Source: Pseudarcicella hirudinis
GTDB lineage: Bacteria > Bacteroidota > Bacteroidia > Cytophagales > Spirosomataceae
Reading direction: 5' to 3'
Length of the DNA: 64,000 nucleotides
Assembly (NCBI RefSeq): GCF_900115665.1
Contig: NZ_FOXH01000016.1
Span: 7,583-71,582, forward strand
The notes beneath the pieces are model-generated. The model made no database searches, was not told the origin of the DNA, and saw only the letters and a program-made list of their open reading frames with translations. The position numbers and the translations under genes were made by a program. This document shows positions 18,318 through 27,639 of this stretch, piece after piece. Position 1 is the stretch's first letter, and the number at the start of each line of letters is the position of its first letter.

Positions 18318-19055
18318 ATGAAAGTAGGGTTGTTTATTCCATGTTATGTTGACCAGTTTTATCCGCAGGTAGGTATCGCTTCACTTCAGCTGCTGGAGAA
18401 ATTAGGCGTAGAAGTAGGTTTTCCACTCAATCAGACCTGCTGCGGCCAGCCAATGGCAAACTCAGGTTTTGAGCATCTCACCGGAGGTTGTAACGAAAAT
18501 TTTATTGACAATTTTGCCGGTTTCGACTATATCGTTTGCCCTTCAGGAAGCTGTACGCTTCATATTAAAGAACATTTGCATTCAGAACAGTATGAAACTC
18601 AGGCAGGACAGATTCGTAAAAAAGTCTATGAACTGGTTGAGTTTATCACTGATGTACTGAAAATAGAAAGCCTTCCTGCCAGATTTCCCCACAAAGTCGG
18701 GGTTCATCAAAGCTGTCATGGACAAAGAGGACTGAAACTCTCCCAGATGTCGGAACTGAATGCACCGGGCTTTTCAAAACCAGGTTATTTACTGAATATG
18801 GTGGAAGGCCTGGAACTGATTGAGCTTGACCGGAAAGATGAATGCTGCGGTTTTGGCGGAACATTTTGTGTGGCAGAAGAAGCGATCTCAGTAAAAATGG
18901 GAAAAGACCGGATTACTGACCATACCAAAAACGGCGCAGAATACATAACCGGAGGTGATATGTCCTGTCTGATGCATCTTGAGGGAATTTTGAAAAGACA
19001 AAACAGTAAAATCAAAGCAGTGCATATTGCTGAAATATTGAATAGCACCAATTAG
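18318..19055 (+). CDS. lutA: L-lactate oxidation subunit LutA
   Basis: A 245-residue protein of the CCG-domain family (LutA/LldE). Two cysteine-rich motifs are visible: NQTCCGQPMANSGF near residue 40 and DECCGFGGTFCVAEEA near 180, each probably binding an iron-sulphur cluster. LutA, LutB and LutC together oxidise L-lactate to pyruvate and pass electrons to the respiratory chain. Directly after the rhamnose genes, it would consume the L-lactate made by the fused aldolase-dehydrogenase. Confidence 0.92.
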   Translation: MKVGLFIPCYVDQFYPQVGIASLQLLEKLGVEVGFPLNQTCCGQPMANSGFEHLTGGCNENFIDNFAGFDYIVCPSGSCTLHIKEHLHSEQYETQAGQIRKKVYELVEFITDVLKIESLPARFPHKVGVHQSCHGQRGLKLSQMSELNAPGFSKPGYLLNMVEGLELIELDRKDECCGFGGTFCVAEEAISVKMGKDRITDHTKNGAEYITGGDMSCLMHLEGILKRQNSKIKAVHIAEILNSTN

Positions 19056-19158
19056 ATCAGAGGCAAGATTTTTAGACAAAAGAAGAAAGATAAAAGACTT
19101 TATTTTAAATACTATAAAAAGCCGGTAGCTGATCGCCGAAAGCCTACGGCCAAAAACT

Positions 19159-20514
19159 ATGAAACATTCCGAACTCTCTGTTACTTTCAATAAAGACGAA
19201 GATCGTGTAGACTGGCATGACCAGACATTGTGGTGGGTTCGTCAGAAAAGAGATAAGGCAGCGTTTCAACTGCCTGAATGGGAATTACTCAGAGAAACAG
19301 CTTCTCAGATCAAACATAATGTGTTAGGCAATTTGCACGATTATTTAGTTCAATTTGAGGCAAATGCACTGAAAAACGGTATTACGGTACACTGGGCTGC
19401 TGATGCAGATGAACACAATCGTATTGTTCATAATATTCTGAGTAAACATGGCGTTCAGAAAATGGTTAAAAGCAAATCCATGCTTACCGAAGAGTGCCAT
19501 TTGAATGACTACCTTGCTGAAAACGGCATCGAGGTAATTGATACGGATTTAGGAGAAAGAATTGTGCAGCTCAGAGAAGAACCGCCAAGTCATATTGTGC
19601 TACCTGCCATCCACCTGAAAAAAGAAGATGTTGGTGAAACTTTTCATGTTCATCTGGGTACCGAAAAGGGTAACAAAGATCCTGTTTACCTTACCGCTGC
19701 GGCCCGTGAACACCTGCGTGAGAAATTCCTGACCCGTAAAGCTGCACTCACCGGCGTAAATTTCGCTATTGCAGAAACAGGTGAATTTGTGGTATGTACC
19801 AATGAGGGGAATGCCGATATGGGTGCTCACCTGGCAGATGTCCACATTGCCTGTATGGGTTTTGAGAAAATAATACCTAAAAGAGAACATTTAGGTGTCT
19901 TTCTGAGGTTACTGGCCAGAAGTGCAACAGGTCAGCCGATTACAACTTATTCAAGTCATTTCAAAAAGCCGAGAGAAGGTCAGGAAATGCATATCGTAAT
20001 CGTTGATAACGGCCGTTCTACCCAGTTAGGCAGAGAAGATTTCAGAAATTCACTGAAGTGTATCCGTTGCGGAGCCTGTATGAATACCTGCCCGGTATAT
20101 CGCAGAAGTGGCGGACATAGTTATCATAATGCCGTAGCCGGACCAATCGGATCCATCCTGGCACCAAATCTGGACATGTCCAAAAACGCAGATTTACCTT
20201 TTGCTTCCACTTTATGCGGTTCGTGTACCAATGTCTGTCCGGTGAAAATTGATATTCACGATCAGCTTTATAAATGGCGTCAGGTACTGGTAAAAGAAGG
20301 TCATGCCGATCCGGTAAAAAAGCTGGGCATGCAGGCCATGACTTTTACCCTTTCCCACCCGAAAGTGTATCAGAATGGTGGAAAAATCGGAAGATGGTTT
20401 ATGAAAAATACCCCTTTTCTGGTGAATAACTCTCTTAACCCCTGGTATAAACAAAGAGATATGCCGGAACCTCCCAAAGAGAGTTTCAGAGAATGGTATC
20501 TGAAAAACAGATAA
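19159..20514 (+). CDS. lutB: L-lactate oxidation iron-sulphur subunit LutB
   Basis: A 451-residue LutB/LldF protein. The N-terminal two thirds form the DUF162/LUD-type domain (ANSMLTEE-like MVKSKSMLTEECHLNDYL near 95, and AIAETGEFVVCTNEGNA near 205). Two 4Fe-4S motifs follow: CIRCGACMNTCPV (about 300) and CGSCTNVCPV (about 355). It is the electron-transfer core of the LutABC complex on the cytoplasmic face of the membrane. It lies 103 bases after lutA and 56 bases before lutC. Confidence 0.93.
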   Translation: MKHSELSVTFNKDEDRVDWHDQTLWWVRQKRDKAAFQLPEWELLRETASQIKHNVLGNLHDYLVQFEANALKNGITVHWAADADEHNRIVHNILSKHGVQKMVKSKSMLTEECHLNDYLAENGIEVIDTDLGERIVQLREEPPSHIVLPAIHLKKEDVGETFHVHLGTEKGNKDPVYLTAAAREHLREKFLTRKAALTGVNFAIAETGEFVVCTNEGNADMGAHLADVHIACMGFEKIIPKREHLGVFLRLLARSATGQPITTYSSHFKKPREGQEMHIVIVDNGRSTQLGREDFRNSLKCIRCGACMNTCPVYRRSGGHSYHNAVAGPIGSILAPNLDMSKNADLPFASTLCGSCTNVCPVKIDIHDQLYKWRQVLVKEGHADPVKKLGMQAMTFTLSHPKVYQNGGKIGRWFMKNTPFLVNNSLNPWYKQRDMPEPPKESFREWYLKNR

Positions 20515-20570
20515 GTTTAAAATGGCCTGACATTCAGGAACTTTAACCTTCCAGAGATAGTACAAACACA

Positions 20571-21152
20571 ATGAGCAGAGAAAATATACTTGCCGGCATC
20601 AAAAAAAATCAACCGGAAAACCGGGTACTTCCGGTTTTAACGGGTTTGAATCAGAGTACCTATAATCCTTTGGAACAGTTCAAAACAGTTCTGCAAGGCA
20701 TTGGCGGAGAAGCAATTGAGGTCGGAAATTACCAGGAAATTAAAGATATTATTGCCAAAAACTATCAATCCTCTGACCGGATCATTACTACCCTTCCTGA
20801 CTTTGGCGATATAGCAGAAAATAACTGGCAGACAGAGGATCCGCATACGTTGGAAAATGTAGAGCTTTGCATTATCCGGGCGCACTTTGGGGTGGCCGAA
20901 AATTCAGCTTTATGGGTAACAGAAGACATTCTGGGTCTGCGGGTTGCCCCTTTTATCTGCCAGAATTTAGCCGTAATTATTCCCAAAAATGAAATAGAAC
21001 CGACTATGCACGAAGCTTACAAACGGATTGCCATGGCGGAATATGGTTTCGGTACCTTTATTGCGGGTCCTTCTAAAACCGCTGACATCGAACAGTCTCT
21101 CGTTCTGGGAGCTCATGGTTCTAAATCAATGGTGGTCTTTTTGGTTGGATAA
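20571..21152 (+). CDS. lutC: L-lactate oxidation subunit LutC
   Basis: A 193-residue LUD-domain protein. The conserved region CIIRAHFGVAENSALWVTED and FIAGPSKTADIEQSLVLGAHGS matches LutC/YkgG. It completes the LutABC lactate oxidase system with the two genes upstream. No signal peptide is visible, as expected for a cytoplasmic subunit. Confidence 0.92.
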   Translation: MSRENILAGIKKNQPENRVLPVLTGLNQSTYNPLEQFKTVLQGIGGEAIEVGNYQEIKDIIAKNYQSSDRIITTLPDFGDIAENNWQTEDPHTLENVELCIIRAHFGVAENSALWVTEDILGLRVAPFICQNLAVIIPKNEIEPTMHEAYKRIAMAEYGFGTFIAGPSKTADIEQSLVLGAHGSKSMVVFLVG

Positions 21153-21198
21153 GGAGAAATGAATATTTTTGCGAAATATTCATTTTCTAATCCTAATC

Positions 21199-21837
21199 AT
21201 GATAAAATATATTGCATTTGATTTTGACGGCACTCTTGTCGATTCAAAAGAGGTATTTCTTGATATTTTTAATCAGATTGCCGAAAAACGGGGTTTTCAA
21301 AAACTCAATGCCGGAAACATCGAACACCTCAGAACACTCTCAATTACCGAACGCTGTAATTTCCTGAAAGTCCCGCTTTACAAAGTTCCGTTTATTGCCA
21401 TTGAATTTCTGAAAGATTACAAAAAATCAATCGACAGGCTTGTTTTAATTGATGGCATCAGGGAAGTACTGGAACAACTTCATAATCAAGGGTTTGAACT
21501 TGTCATTATTTCAAGTAATTCAGAGAAAAATATCAGGACATTCCTGAATCTGCAAGGTATAAGCTGTATCAGACAGATTTTCTGCTCTTCCAATATTTTC
21601 GGAAAAGAATCACTGATTCGTAAATTCCTCAAAAGTTCAGGCCTGAATACCTCTGAGGTGATTTATGCAGGTGATGAAGTCAGAGATATTGAGGCTTGCC
21701 GCAAAGCAGGTATTCCTGTTATCTGGGTGAATTGGGGTTATGACCTCCGGGAGATTGCAGAACCGCATAAACCTGATTTCATAGCAGAAAAACCCTCGGA
21801 TATCGTTCAGATTATTTCATCAAAACTTCCTTCCTGA
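21199..21837 (+). CDS. HAD-superfamily hydrolase
   Basis: I start the gene at the ATG at 21199 (212 residues), because the frame upstream opens with a TTG and adds an unmatched hydrophobic leader. The product begins MIKYIAFDFDGTLVDSKEV, the HAD motif I with nucleophile Asp. Motif II is VIISSNSEKN, and motif III/IV is VIYAGDEVRDIEACRKAGI. It resembles phosphoglycolate phosphatase-type HAD enzymes with a helical cap. It is the last plus-strand gene of the rhamnose-lactate run and ends at a terminator. A phosphatase role on a sugar or glycolate phosphate is possible; the substrate is not predictable. Confidence 0.85.
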   Translation: MIKYIAFDFDGTLVDSKEVFLDIFNQIAEKRGFQKLNAGNIEHLRTLSITERCNFLKVPLYKVPFIAIEFLKDYKKSIDRLVLIDGIREVLEQLHNQGFELVIISSNSEKNIRTFLNLQGISCIRQIFCSSNIFGKESLIRKFLKSSGLNTSEVIYAGDEVRDIEACRKAGIPVIWVNWGYDLREIAEPHKPDFIAEKPSDIVQIISSKLPS

Positions 21838-21854
21838 AACCTCTTTTCATGAAA

Positions 21855-21883
21855 AAAAGCTGGCAGAAATTTAGCCAGCTTTT
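21855..21883 (+). terminator. Intrinsic terminator of the rhamnose-lactate operon
   Basis: AAAAGCTGGC (21855-21864) and GCCAGCTTTT (21874-21883) pair perfectly around a 9-base loop, 17 bases after the HAD gene stop. Confidence 0.8.
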
Positions 21884-22072
21884 CCAAAATCGAATTTACC
21901 CAAAATTAGAATTGAAACTTTACGTTTCATTTACTCTAAAAGAGTTTTTAAAGTAAAACATACTCCATCTGATTTTCTGCTAAAATCAGGATAAAGTATT
22001 TTTGTCGTTTACTCTAAACCACAATTTCCTCATTTTCAACATTATTTCCTTGCTTTTTCTCATAATTTTTAA

Positions 22073-22147
22073 AAATCAGGGGAAACCCTTGATTTACAAA
22101 TTACAGACTTACCCTGAAATAAATATTGTATAATAAAGTAAAATTTG
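22073..22147 (+). promoter_or_regulatory. Activator-type promoter element, GH74 copy
   Basis: AAATCAGGGG and CCCTTGATTT (22073-22095) form an inverted repeat with a 3-base centre. A second ACCCTGA half-site begins 26 bp after the first, with CCCTGA at 22112. TTTG of the -7 box is at 22144-22147, exactly 32 bp after that half-site start. The same layout occurs in front of susC and in the SGBP-GH2 gap. Transcription would start near 22155, about 65 bases before the GH74 start codon. Confidence 0.65.
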
Positions 22148-22218
22148 TACTATATCCATATACCTGTCAGTAAAAGCAGGTATAAACCTCACATTTTTTA
22201 CTTAACTATACAATTGCT

Positions 22219-24693
22219 ATGAAAATTAATTACACCAGAAACAGTTTCATTTCTACGTCAAAACTACTCCTGAGATTTGGCAGATTTTTTTGTTTAAGCG
22301 TGGCCGTCTGCCTGCTCTCAACCGAACCATCCTCTGCACAAAGCAGTACGGCATATACCTGGAAAAACGTGCAGATATCCGGTGGAGGATTTGTTTCAGG
22401 CATAGTTTACAGTCCGGCTCAGCAAAACCTGATTTATGCCAGAACTGATGTAGGAGGAGCATATCGATGGAATTCCTCAAACAGTACCTGGACGCCACTT
22501 TCAGATTTTATTGGTAGTTCTGCCTCAAACGACATGGGAGTACTAAGCATTGCAGCCGACCCGAATGATGCCAACAGGATTTATATGGCAACCGGAATGT
22601 ATACTCAATCCTGGGCCGGAACCGGAGCCGTTTATGCTTCAACAGATAAGGGTACAACCTGGACCAGAAGCAGTCTGAGTATAAAACTAGGCGGTAATGA
22701 AGACGGACGATCAACCGGGGAACGCTTACAGGTCGATCCGAACCTGGGAAGTGTATTATTTCTGGGTTCAAGTACTGATGGTCTCTGGAAAAGCACTAAT
22801 TATGGATCAACCTGGTCAAAGGTTACCAGCTTTCCCGTTTCAACCTCTGCAATAGGTTCCGGTGGAATTGCCTTTGTTCAATTCGACAAAACCAGCAGTT
22901 CATCCGGCACAGCTACCAAAACTATTTATGCAGGGGTCTTACAATCAGGCACAAATCTTTATAAAAGTACTGACGGAGGAACAACATGGGCCGCCGTTTC
23001 AGGACAGCCTTCCGGTAATATGCCACATCATGCCGCTCTGCTGAATAATACCATGTATATTACCTATTCCAATGGCCCCGGTCCAAACAGTGTCACCGCC
23101 GGAGCATTCTGGAAACTCAATACTTCCACCAATCAATGGACGCAGTTAAACCCGCCTTCCGGACAAGGTGGTTATGCAGGTGTCTCCGTTGCTTCCAATA
23201 ATGCCAATATTGTAGTGGTCAGTACGATGGACAGATGGTATCCTAAAGACGAAATCTACAGAAGCACAGATGGAGGAAACACCTGGACAGCACTTCTGAC
23301 CGGAGCAACATACAGCCATACATTAGCACCATATGCGGCAAGTTCAACCCCACATTGGATCGGAGATGTAGATATTGACCCTTTTAATGCAAACAGTGCC
23401 TGGTTTATCACAGGTTATGGTGTATATAATTCCGGTAATATTACTGCTTCGCCGGTTACCTGGTCTTTTCTCAATAAAGGATTGGAAGAAACAGTTCCGT
23501 TAGGATTAATCAGTCCTGGTTCAGGAGCTCCTTTACTGAGTGCAATCGGTGATATTGATGGATTCAGACATGACAATCTCGACGCATCGCCGACAGCCGG
23601 AAGATTAGCCCCTCTTTATGGCACAAATACCAGCATTGATTTTGCAGAAAATACACCCGCTTTCATGGCCAGAACATTTAATAATTCTTCAGGAAATTAC
23701 GGAGCCTATTCAACAAACGGAGGTACAAACTGGACAGCTTTTGCTACCTTTCCGACAGGAACTACGGGAGGAGGAAATATTGCCGTGGCCGCAAATGCAG
23801 GAAGAATAGTCTGGTGTCCGCAAGGAGCCTCTTCAGCTTATTATTCCACCAATAACGGAAATAGCTGGACAAGCTCATCCGGATTGCCTGCAGGGCTTAA
23901 ACCAGTAGCAGACCGGGTAAATTCCAATAAATTTTATGCCTATGATTCAGCTAACGGAAAAATTTACGGAAGTACTGATGGCGGAGCAACTTTCTCCGTA
24001 AAATCTTCCGGTTTACCGACTGTTCCAAGTTATCAGTCAGGTGATGCTAATTTAAGAGCTGTTTTCGGAATTGAAGGCGAAATATGGATGACCTCACCGG
24101 GTGCATTTTACAAATCAGTAAATTCCGGGGTTAGCTATACTCAGGTGACTTCTGTTAATAATGTTTCAAAAGTTGGCTTTGGGAAAGCAGCCGTCGGACA
24201 GACTCATCCCGCTATTTACATTGTTGGAAATGTTAACAATACCTATGGTTTTTACCGTTCAACCGACTCCGGAGCAAGCTGGACCAGAATCAATGATGCC
24301 ACTCATCAATTTGGCAGTATTAACGATATTATCGGCGATCCCAGAACTTATTCAAGAGTTTATCTGGCAACCGGAGGAAGAGGTATTTTGTATGGTACAT
24401 CTACTTCAGGAGCAAGACTGGGAGAAGAAGATAAGGAATTTACGGCTGAGCAAAGTATCATCATTGCTCCGAATCCAAATAAAGGAGTTTTCAGCATAGA
24501 ATTGCCGGGGTTCAACCCCAATATCGATGTGCAAATCAGTATTTCAGATTTAACCGGAAAAAATGTTCATTTGCAGATGTTGCCTTATACGCCGAAAATA
24601 CAGGTAAATGCTTCTTTAACTGCCGGTTTGTACCTGGTTCAGGTATCAAACGGAATTAATACCGCAGTTAAAAAAGTGATTATTTCGGAGTAA
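22219..24693 (+). CDS. GH74-family xyloglucanase, T9SS-secreted
   Basis: An 824-residue secreted enzyme: signal peptide ending near SSAQSS (about 41), then two seven-bladed propeller domains built of BNR-like repeats (STDGGTTW, STDGGNTW, STDSGASW). The pattern IYARTDVGGAYRWN (about 73-86) and HWIGDVDIDPFNANSAWF (about 377-394) hold the two aspartates expected as catalytic base and acid in GH74. Known GH74 enzymes are endo- or exo-acting xyloglucanases. The last 75 residues (IAPNPNKGVFSIEL ... GLYLVQV ... KKVIISE) are a type A T9SS sorting domain, so it is secreted across the outer membrane and probably kept on the cell surface. Its promoter element matches that of the susC operon. Confidence 0.9.
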   Translation: MKINYTRNSFISTSKLLLRFGRFFCLSVAVCLLSTEPSSAQSSTAYTWKNVQISGGGFVSGIVYSPAQQNLIYARTDVGGAYRWNSSNSTWTPLSDFIGSSASNDMGVLSIAADPNDANRIYMATGMYTQSWAGTGAVYASTDKGTTWTRSSLSIKLGGNEDGRSTGERLQVDPNLGSVLFLGSSTDGLWKSTNYGSTWSKVTSFPVSTSAIGSGGIAFVQFDKTSSSSGTATKTIYAGVLQSGTNLYKSTDGGTTWAAVSGQPSGNMPHHAALLNNTMYITYSNGPGPNSVTAGAFWKLNTSTNQWTQLNPPSGQGGYAGVSVASNNANIVVVSTMDRWYPKDEIYRSTDGGNTWTALLTGATYSHTLAPYAASSTPHWIGDVDIDPFNANSAWFITGYGVYNSGNITASPVTWSFLNKGLEETVPLGLISPGSGAPLLSAIGDIDGFRHDNLDASPTAGRLAPLYGTNTSIDFAENTPAFMARTFNNSSGNYGAYSTNGGTNWTAFATFPTGTTGGGNIAVAANAGRIVWCPQGASSAYYSTNNGNSWTSSSGLPAGLKPVADRVNSNKFYAYDSANGKIYGSTDGGATFSVKSSGLPTVPSYQSGDANLRAVFGIEGEIWMTSPGAFYKSVNSGVSYTQVTSVNNVSKVGFGKAAVGQTHPAIYIVGNVNNTYGFYRSTDSGASWTRINDATHQFGSINDIIGDPRTYSRVYLATGGRGILYGTSTSGARLGEEDKEFTAEQSIIIAPNPNKGVFSIELPGFNPNIDVQISISDLTGKNVHLQMLPYTPKIQVNASLTAGLYLVQVSNGINTAVKKVIISE

Positions 24694-24697
24694 AATT

Positions 24698-24730
24698 AGA
24701 AAGGCTGGCAGAAAATCTGCCAGCCTTTCT
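24698..24730. terminator. Perfect bidirectional terminator
   Basis: A 15-bp perfect stem (24698-24712 with 24716-24730, core AAAGGCTGGCAGA) and a 3-base loop lie between the convergent GH74 gene and the minus-strand gene at 24752. Confidence 0.88.
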
Positions 24731-24751
24731 GCAATCAAATTTACCCAAAAA

Positions 24752-25180
24752 TTAGATCTTTACAGCCTGACGGGCCAATAACTTCCATTGACCTTTTTCT
24801 TTCATCCAAACTGTCAGAATAGCAAGCTTTACAGTTCCGGAAACGCCTTTATCAAAAGTTTCACCAGCAAATTTATGTCTTACTATTGCGGTAGAACCAA
24901 CTACCTGAATGGTTTGTTCAGAAATTTCGATTGATTTAAAATCAGATTTTCCTGTAACAAATGTATCTACAAAAGACGCTTTGTCTTCAACTTTTCCGCC
25001 TGAGTGCCCGTAAGTTAAAAGATCTGAAGCCAGGTTTTCCAAAACAGCTTTATCAGGATCAATCATTGTTTTTCTTAAGGTCTCTACTGCTTCTGCAACG
25101 CTCTTCTCGTCTTTACTTTGTCCGTTACCTGTCATATTTAAAAATGTTAAACCAAGGATTATTAAAAGGATTTTTTTCAT
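24752..25180 (-). CDS. Secreted NTF2-like/DUF4440 protein
   Basis: A 142-residue protein with a signal peptide (MKKILLIILGLTFLNMTGNGQS). The mature part fits a small NTF2-like cone fold: a helical start (VAEAVETLRKTMIDPDKAVLENLASDLLTYGHSGGKVEDKASF), followed by strands ending HKFAGET ... VKLAILTVWMKEKGQWKLLARQAVKI. Such proteins are periplasmic or secreted and mostly of unknown function; some bind small ligands. It lies alone between GH74 and GH105 and converges on the GH74 gene. Confidence 0.8.
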   Translation of the reverse strand: MKKILLIILGLTFLNMTGNGQSKDEKSVAEAVETLRKTMIDPDKAVLENLASDLLTYGHSGGKVEDKASFVDTFVTGKSDFKSIEISEQTIQVVGSTAIVRHKFAGETFDKGVSGTVKLAILTVWMKEKGQWKLLARQAVKI

Positions 25181-25318
25181 AATTTATTATTTATTTAAGG
25201 TTCTAAACAAAAAACTGGTCTTTTATCTTTCAGGAAATCTTTTAAAAGCCTGTGTTTTTCAGCATAGCCCTACTTATTAACGTAATTTTCAGGACTTTCT
25301 GATACAGCTGGCTTTTTG

Positions 25319-27298
25319 TTATTTCCCGGTCTTTTTACGGGCATTTGAAAGTAACCATTTACTGAGGTCTTTTGCCGCATTAAAATTTTCAAAATCTGTC
25401 GGAAGGCGCTTTCCATTGAGATATTCATTGTATATCCAGGGATCTCCCAACACGAAAACTGTTCCTTTTCCATATTTGGTAACGGCCATAACATCATCTC
25501 CTCCTTCAGATAAAACAGCTCTGGCGGGTTGTTTCACCGAAAGTGTTGCCAGCTCTTTGATGAATACTTTTTTAGTGTTTCCGAAGATCGGATGGTGTTC
25601 CGGAATAATAAACTTACCTTGTTCATATACGTTATTCTTTACCATATTTCTGTTTTTATAGGTAAATTCAATGCCAAAAGCTTTTGCCAGTGTATTGAAA
25701 TGTGTTAATTCCACATTCGAAGAATCATTTGCGAATAACACCAGAGTTCCGCCGTCTTTTACCCAGTTACTGATGGTTTTAACATGTTCCGGCTGAATAT
25801 AATTAGGTTTGGCCGTTTCTTTCGGGGTATCCGGGTCAACGATGATATACACATCCAGTTTAGCGAGATTAGCAGCCGTTGGCGCTTGTGGAACAGATGC
25901 CAGTTTTGCGCCATAATCCTGAAAAATATTCCCCCAGGTCCAGTATCCTGAATCAAGTCTGTCTTCCCAGATATAATGAAATCTTTCTTTTTCACCATTT
26001 TTCGTAACCCTGTATTCATTGTTAAAGTAATAATCCAGTCCTACTGTTTTTCCTTTTCCGACAGATTGTTCTTTGGCAATTTCCATTTCAATACTTGCCA
26101 TGATAAATGGTCCGGTTCCTTTGAAATCGTCTTTGCGAATCGGCTCTTTCAGATAATACTCATAACTTCCGTCGCGATAAGGTTCTCCTCCCAAACCACT
26201 CACACTCACAGCTTTATTCAGATGAATGAATCCTTTGGCATCAGTTTCAATAAAGTTTTTCAGCATTCCCTTAAAACCTTTTTCAGCGTAAGCCATATAA
26301 GATTTGTTTAATAGTCCGGTACGGACACCTTTAGCCAGTGAATAAACAAACATGGCTGACCCGGAGGCTTCAAGATAGTTCCCTTTTCCGTTCAGTTTAT
26401 CCATTACCTGATACCAGCATCCTTCTTTCGGATCCTGGAATCTGACAACCGCAGGCATTAATCTTTGAAAAATAGCGACCAATTCAGGTCTTTTCGGGTG
26501 ATTTTCAGGAAAATAATCCAGCACATCCACCAAAGCCATAGCATACCAGCCGATTGATCTGTCCCAGAAATTTGGAGAAACACCGGTTTTAGGATCCGCC
26601 CAACGCTGCTGACGGCTTTCATCCCACCCGTGGTAAAGTAATCCGGTTTTAGGATCTCTGGCATTTTTTTCCATCCAGATAAACTGATTGGCAATGTCAT
26701 CAAACGCTTTCTGATCATTGAACATCTTACTGTATTCTGCATAAAAAGGCTCAGCCATATACAAACCGTCAAGCCACATTTGATACGGATATCGCTTTTT
26801 ATGCCAGAATCCTCCTTCTTTTGTTCTTGGCTGTGTTTCAAGCTGCTTTCTCAGCAGATCAGCTGCTAATTTGTATTTCTCCTTCCGGGTTTCGTTATAG
26901 AGAAAAAGGAATGCCCTTCCTCCGGTAATATTATCAGTATTGTAATCCTCTGCCTTGTAAGTACGGATATTCCCCTTTTCATCCACAAAAGAATCTATAT
27001 CTTTTACGATATATCGGTAATATTTTGCATCACCGGTTCTCAGAAAAACTCTCTCCAATGCTTTCAGCATCAGTCCCTGCTCATAATCCCAATGAGCTTT
27101 TTTCCCTTCTTCGGAATAAGCTAATGAATCAGGATGACTGGCCATTACTGAGGCAGCCATTTTTTCAGACCAGGCAGACTGACCAAAGGAAATCCTGGAA
27201 GAAAAGAGTAATAATGCTGTGAAAATCAGACCTGTTTTTTTCAGGGATGAGAATACACATGCTGAAGGGTTGACAAAAGATTGCTGAGGGGATTTCAT
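25319..27298 (-). CDS. GH105 unsaturated rhamnogalacturonyl hydrolase with DUF4350-like C-terminus
   Basis: A 659-residue exported protein. After a hydrophobic N-terminal segment ending SSRISFGQSAWS (about 45), residues about 50-390 are an alpha/alpha barrel with GH105 hallmarks: ITGGRAFLFLYNETRKEKY, YPYQMWLDGLYMAEPFYAEY, NFWDRSIGWYAMALVDVLDY and KGVRTGLL. GH105 enzymes remove the unsaturated uronic acid that pectate or rhamnogalacturonan lyases leave at the non-reducing end. Residues about 480-650 form a second, glutamine-amidotransferase-like DUF4350 module (YIIVDPDTP, VKDGGTLVLFAND, YGKGTVFVLGDPWIYNEYL). A perfect LacI-type operator lies 126 bases upstream. Periplasmic location is likely. 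Confidence 0.88.
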   Translation of the reverse strand: MKSPQQSFVNPSACVFSSLKKTGLIFTALLLFSSRISFGQSAWSEKMAASVMASHPDSLAYSEEGKKAHWDYEQGLMLKALERVFLRTGDAKYYRYIVKDIDSFVDEKGNIRTYKAEDYNTDNITGGRAFLFLYNETRKEKYKLAADLLRKQLETQPRTKEGGFWHKKRYPYQMWLDGLYMAEPFYAEYSKMFNDQKAFDDIANQFIWMEKNARDPKTGLLYHGWDESRQQRWADPKTGVSPNFWDRSIGWYAMALVDVLDYFPENHPKRPELVAIFQRLMPAVVRFQDPKEGCWYQVMDKLNGKGNYLEASGSAMFVYSLAKGVRTGLLNKSYMAYAEKGFKGMLKNFIETDAKGFIHLNKAVSVSGLGGEPYRDGSYEYYLKEPIRKDDFKGTGPFIMASIEMEIAKEQSVGKGKTVGLDYYFNNEYRVTKNGEKERFHYIWEDRLDSGYWTWGNIFQDYGAKLASVPQAPTAANLAKLDVYIIVDPDTPKETAKPNYIQPEHVKTISNWVKDGGTLVLFANDSSNVELTHFNTLAKAFGIEFTYKNRNMVKNNVYEQGKFIIPEHHPIFGNTKKVFIKELATLSVKQPARAVLSEGGDDVMAVTKYGKGTVFVLGDPWIYNEYLNGKRLPTDFENFNAAKDLSKWLLSNARKKTGK

Positions 27299-27423
27299 AC
27301 AATGTAATTAAATTGATTTTTTTAAGAATCATTTGGAATAAGCCACACTGCCGAATGACAGGACCTGGAACAAGATTAATGCCTCTTATTTAATAAATCA
27401 AATATTGAATTGTATTTATTTCT

Positions 27424-27445
27424 GTAAACGTTATCGGGAACGTTA
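27424..27445. promoter_or_regulatory. LacI-type operator, GH105
   Basis: The 22-bp site, core AACGTTATCGGGAACGTT, is the exact reverse complement of 28822-28843 on the other side of the LacI gene. It is palindromic around the central CG, as LacI/GalR operators are, and lies upstream of the GH105 start. Confidence 0.82.
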
Positions 27446-27600
27446 CCAATACTGTATAAATTTGAGATAATATTGATATTATCCATGGAACTGGCCTAAA
27501 TCAGGTTCCGGTCTTCTCAACCAGGCTCTTATCTTAAAATTGTACTTTAACAGGAAAATCCTCCTGCTCAAAAAGTCTCTCTTCTGTCTAAAATCAGACA

Positions 27601-27639
27601 GGGCATAATCCATTCAATGTTTCAGAATGGATTATGCCC
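27601..27639 (-). terminator. Perfect 15-bp hairpin behind lacI
   Basis: GGGCATAATCCATTC (27601-27615) and its exact complement at 27625-27639 enclose a 9-base loop, 29 bases past the lacI stop. On the minus strand only TGTCTGATTTT follows, so the U-tract is weak, but termination remains the likeliest role. Confidence 0.6.

Larger units (their letters stand above)
21838..22218. other. Intergenic region before GH74
   Basis: 381 bases holding the terminator of the rhamnose-lactate run, a stretch (about 21859-21916) resembling the end of the 24752 gene and its terminator, an 8-bp CTGATTTT/AAAATCAG hairpin near 21969-21989, two copies of TTTACTCTAAA (about 21931 and 22007), and the activator-type promoter element at 22073-22147. 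Confidence 0.7.
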
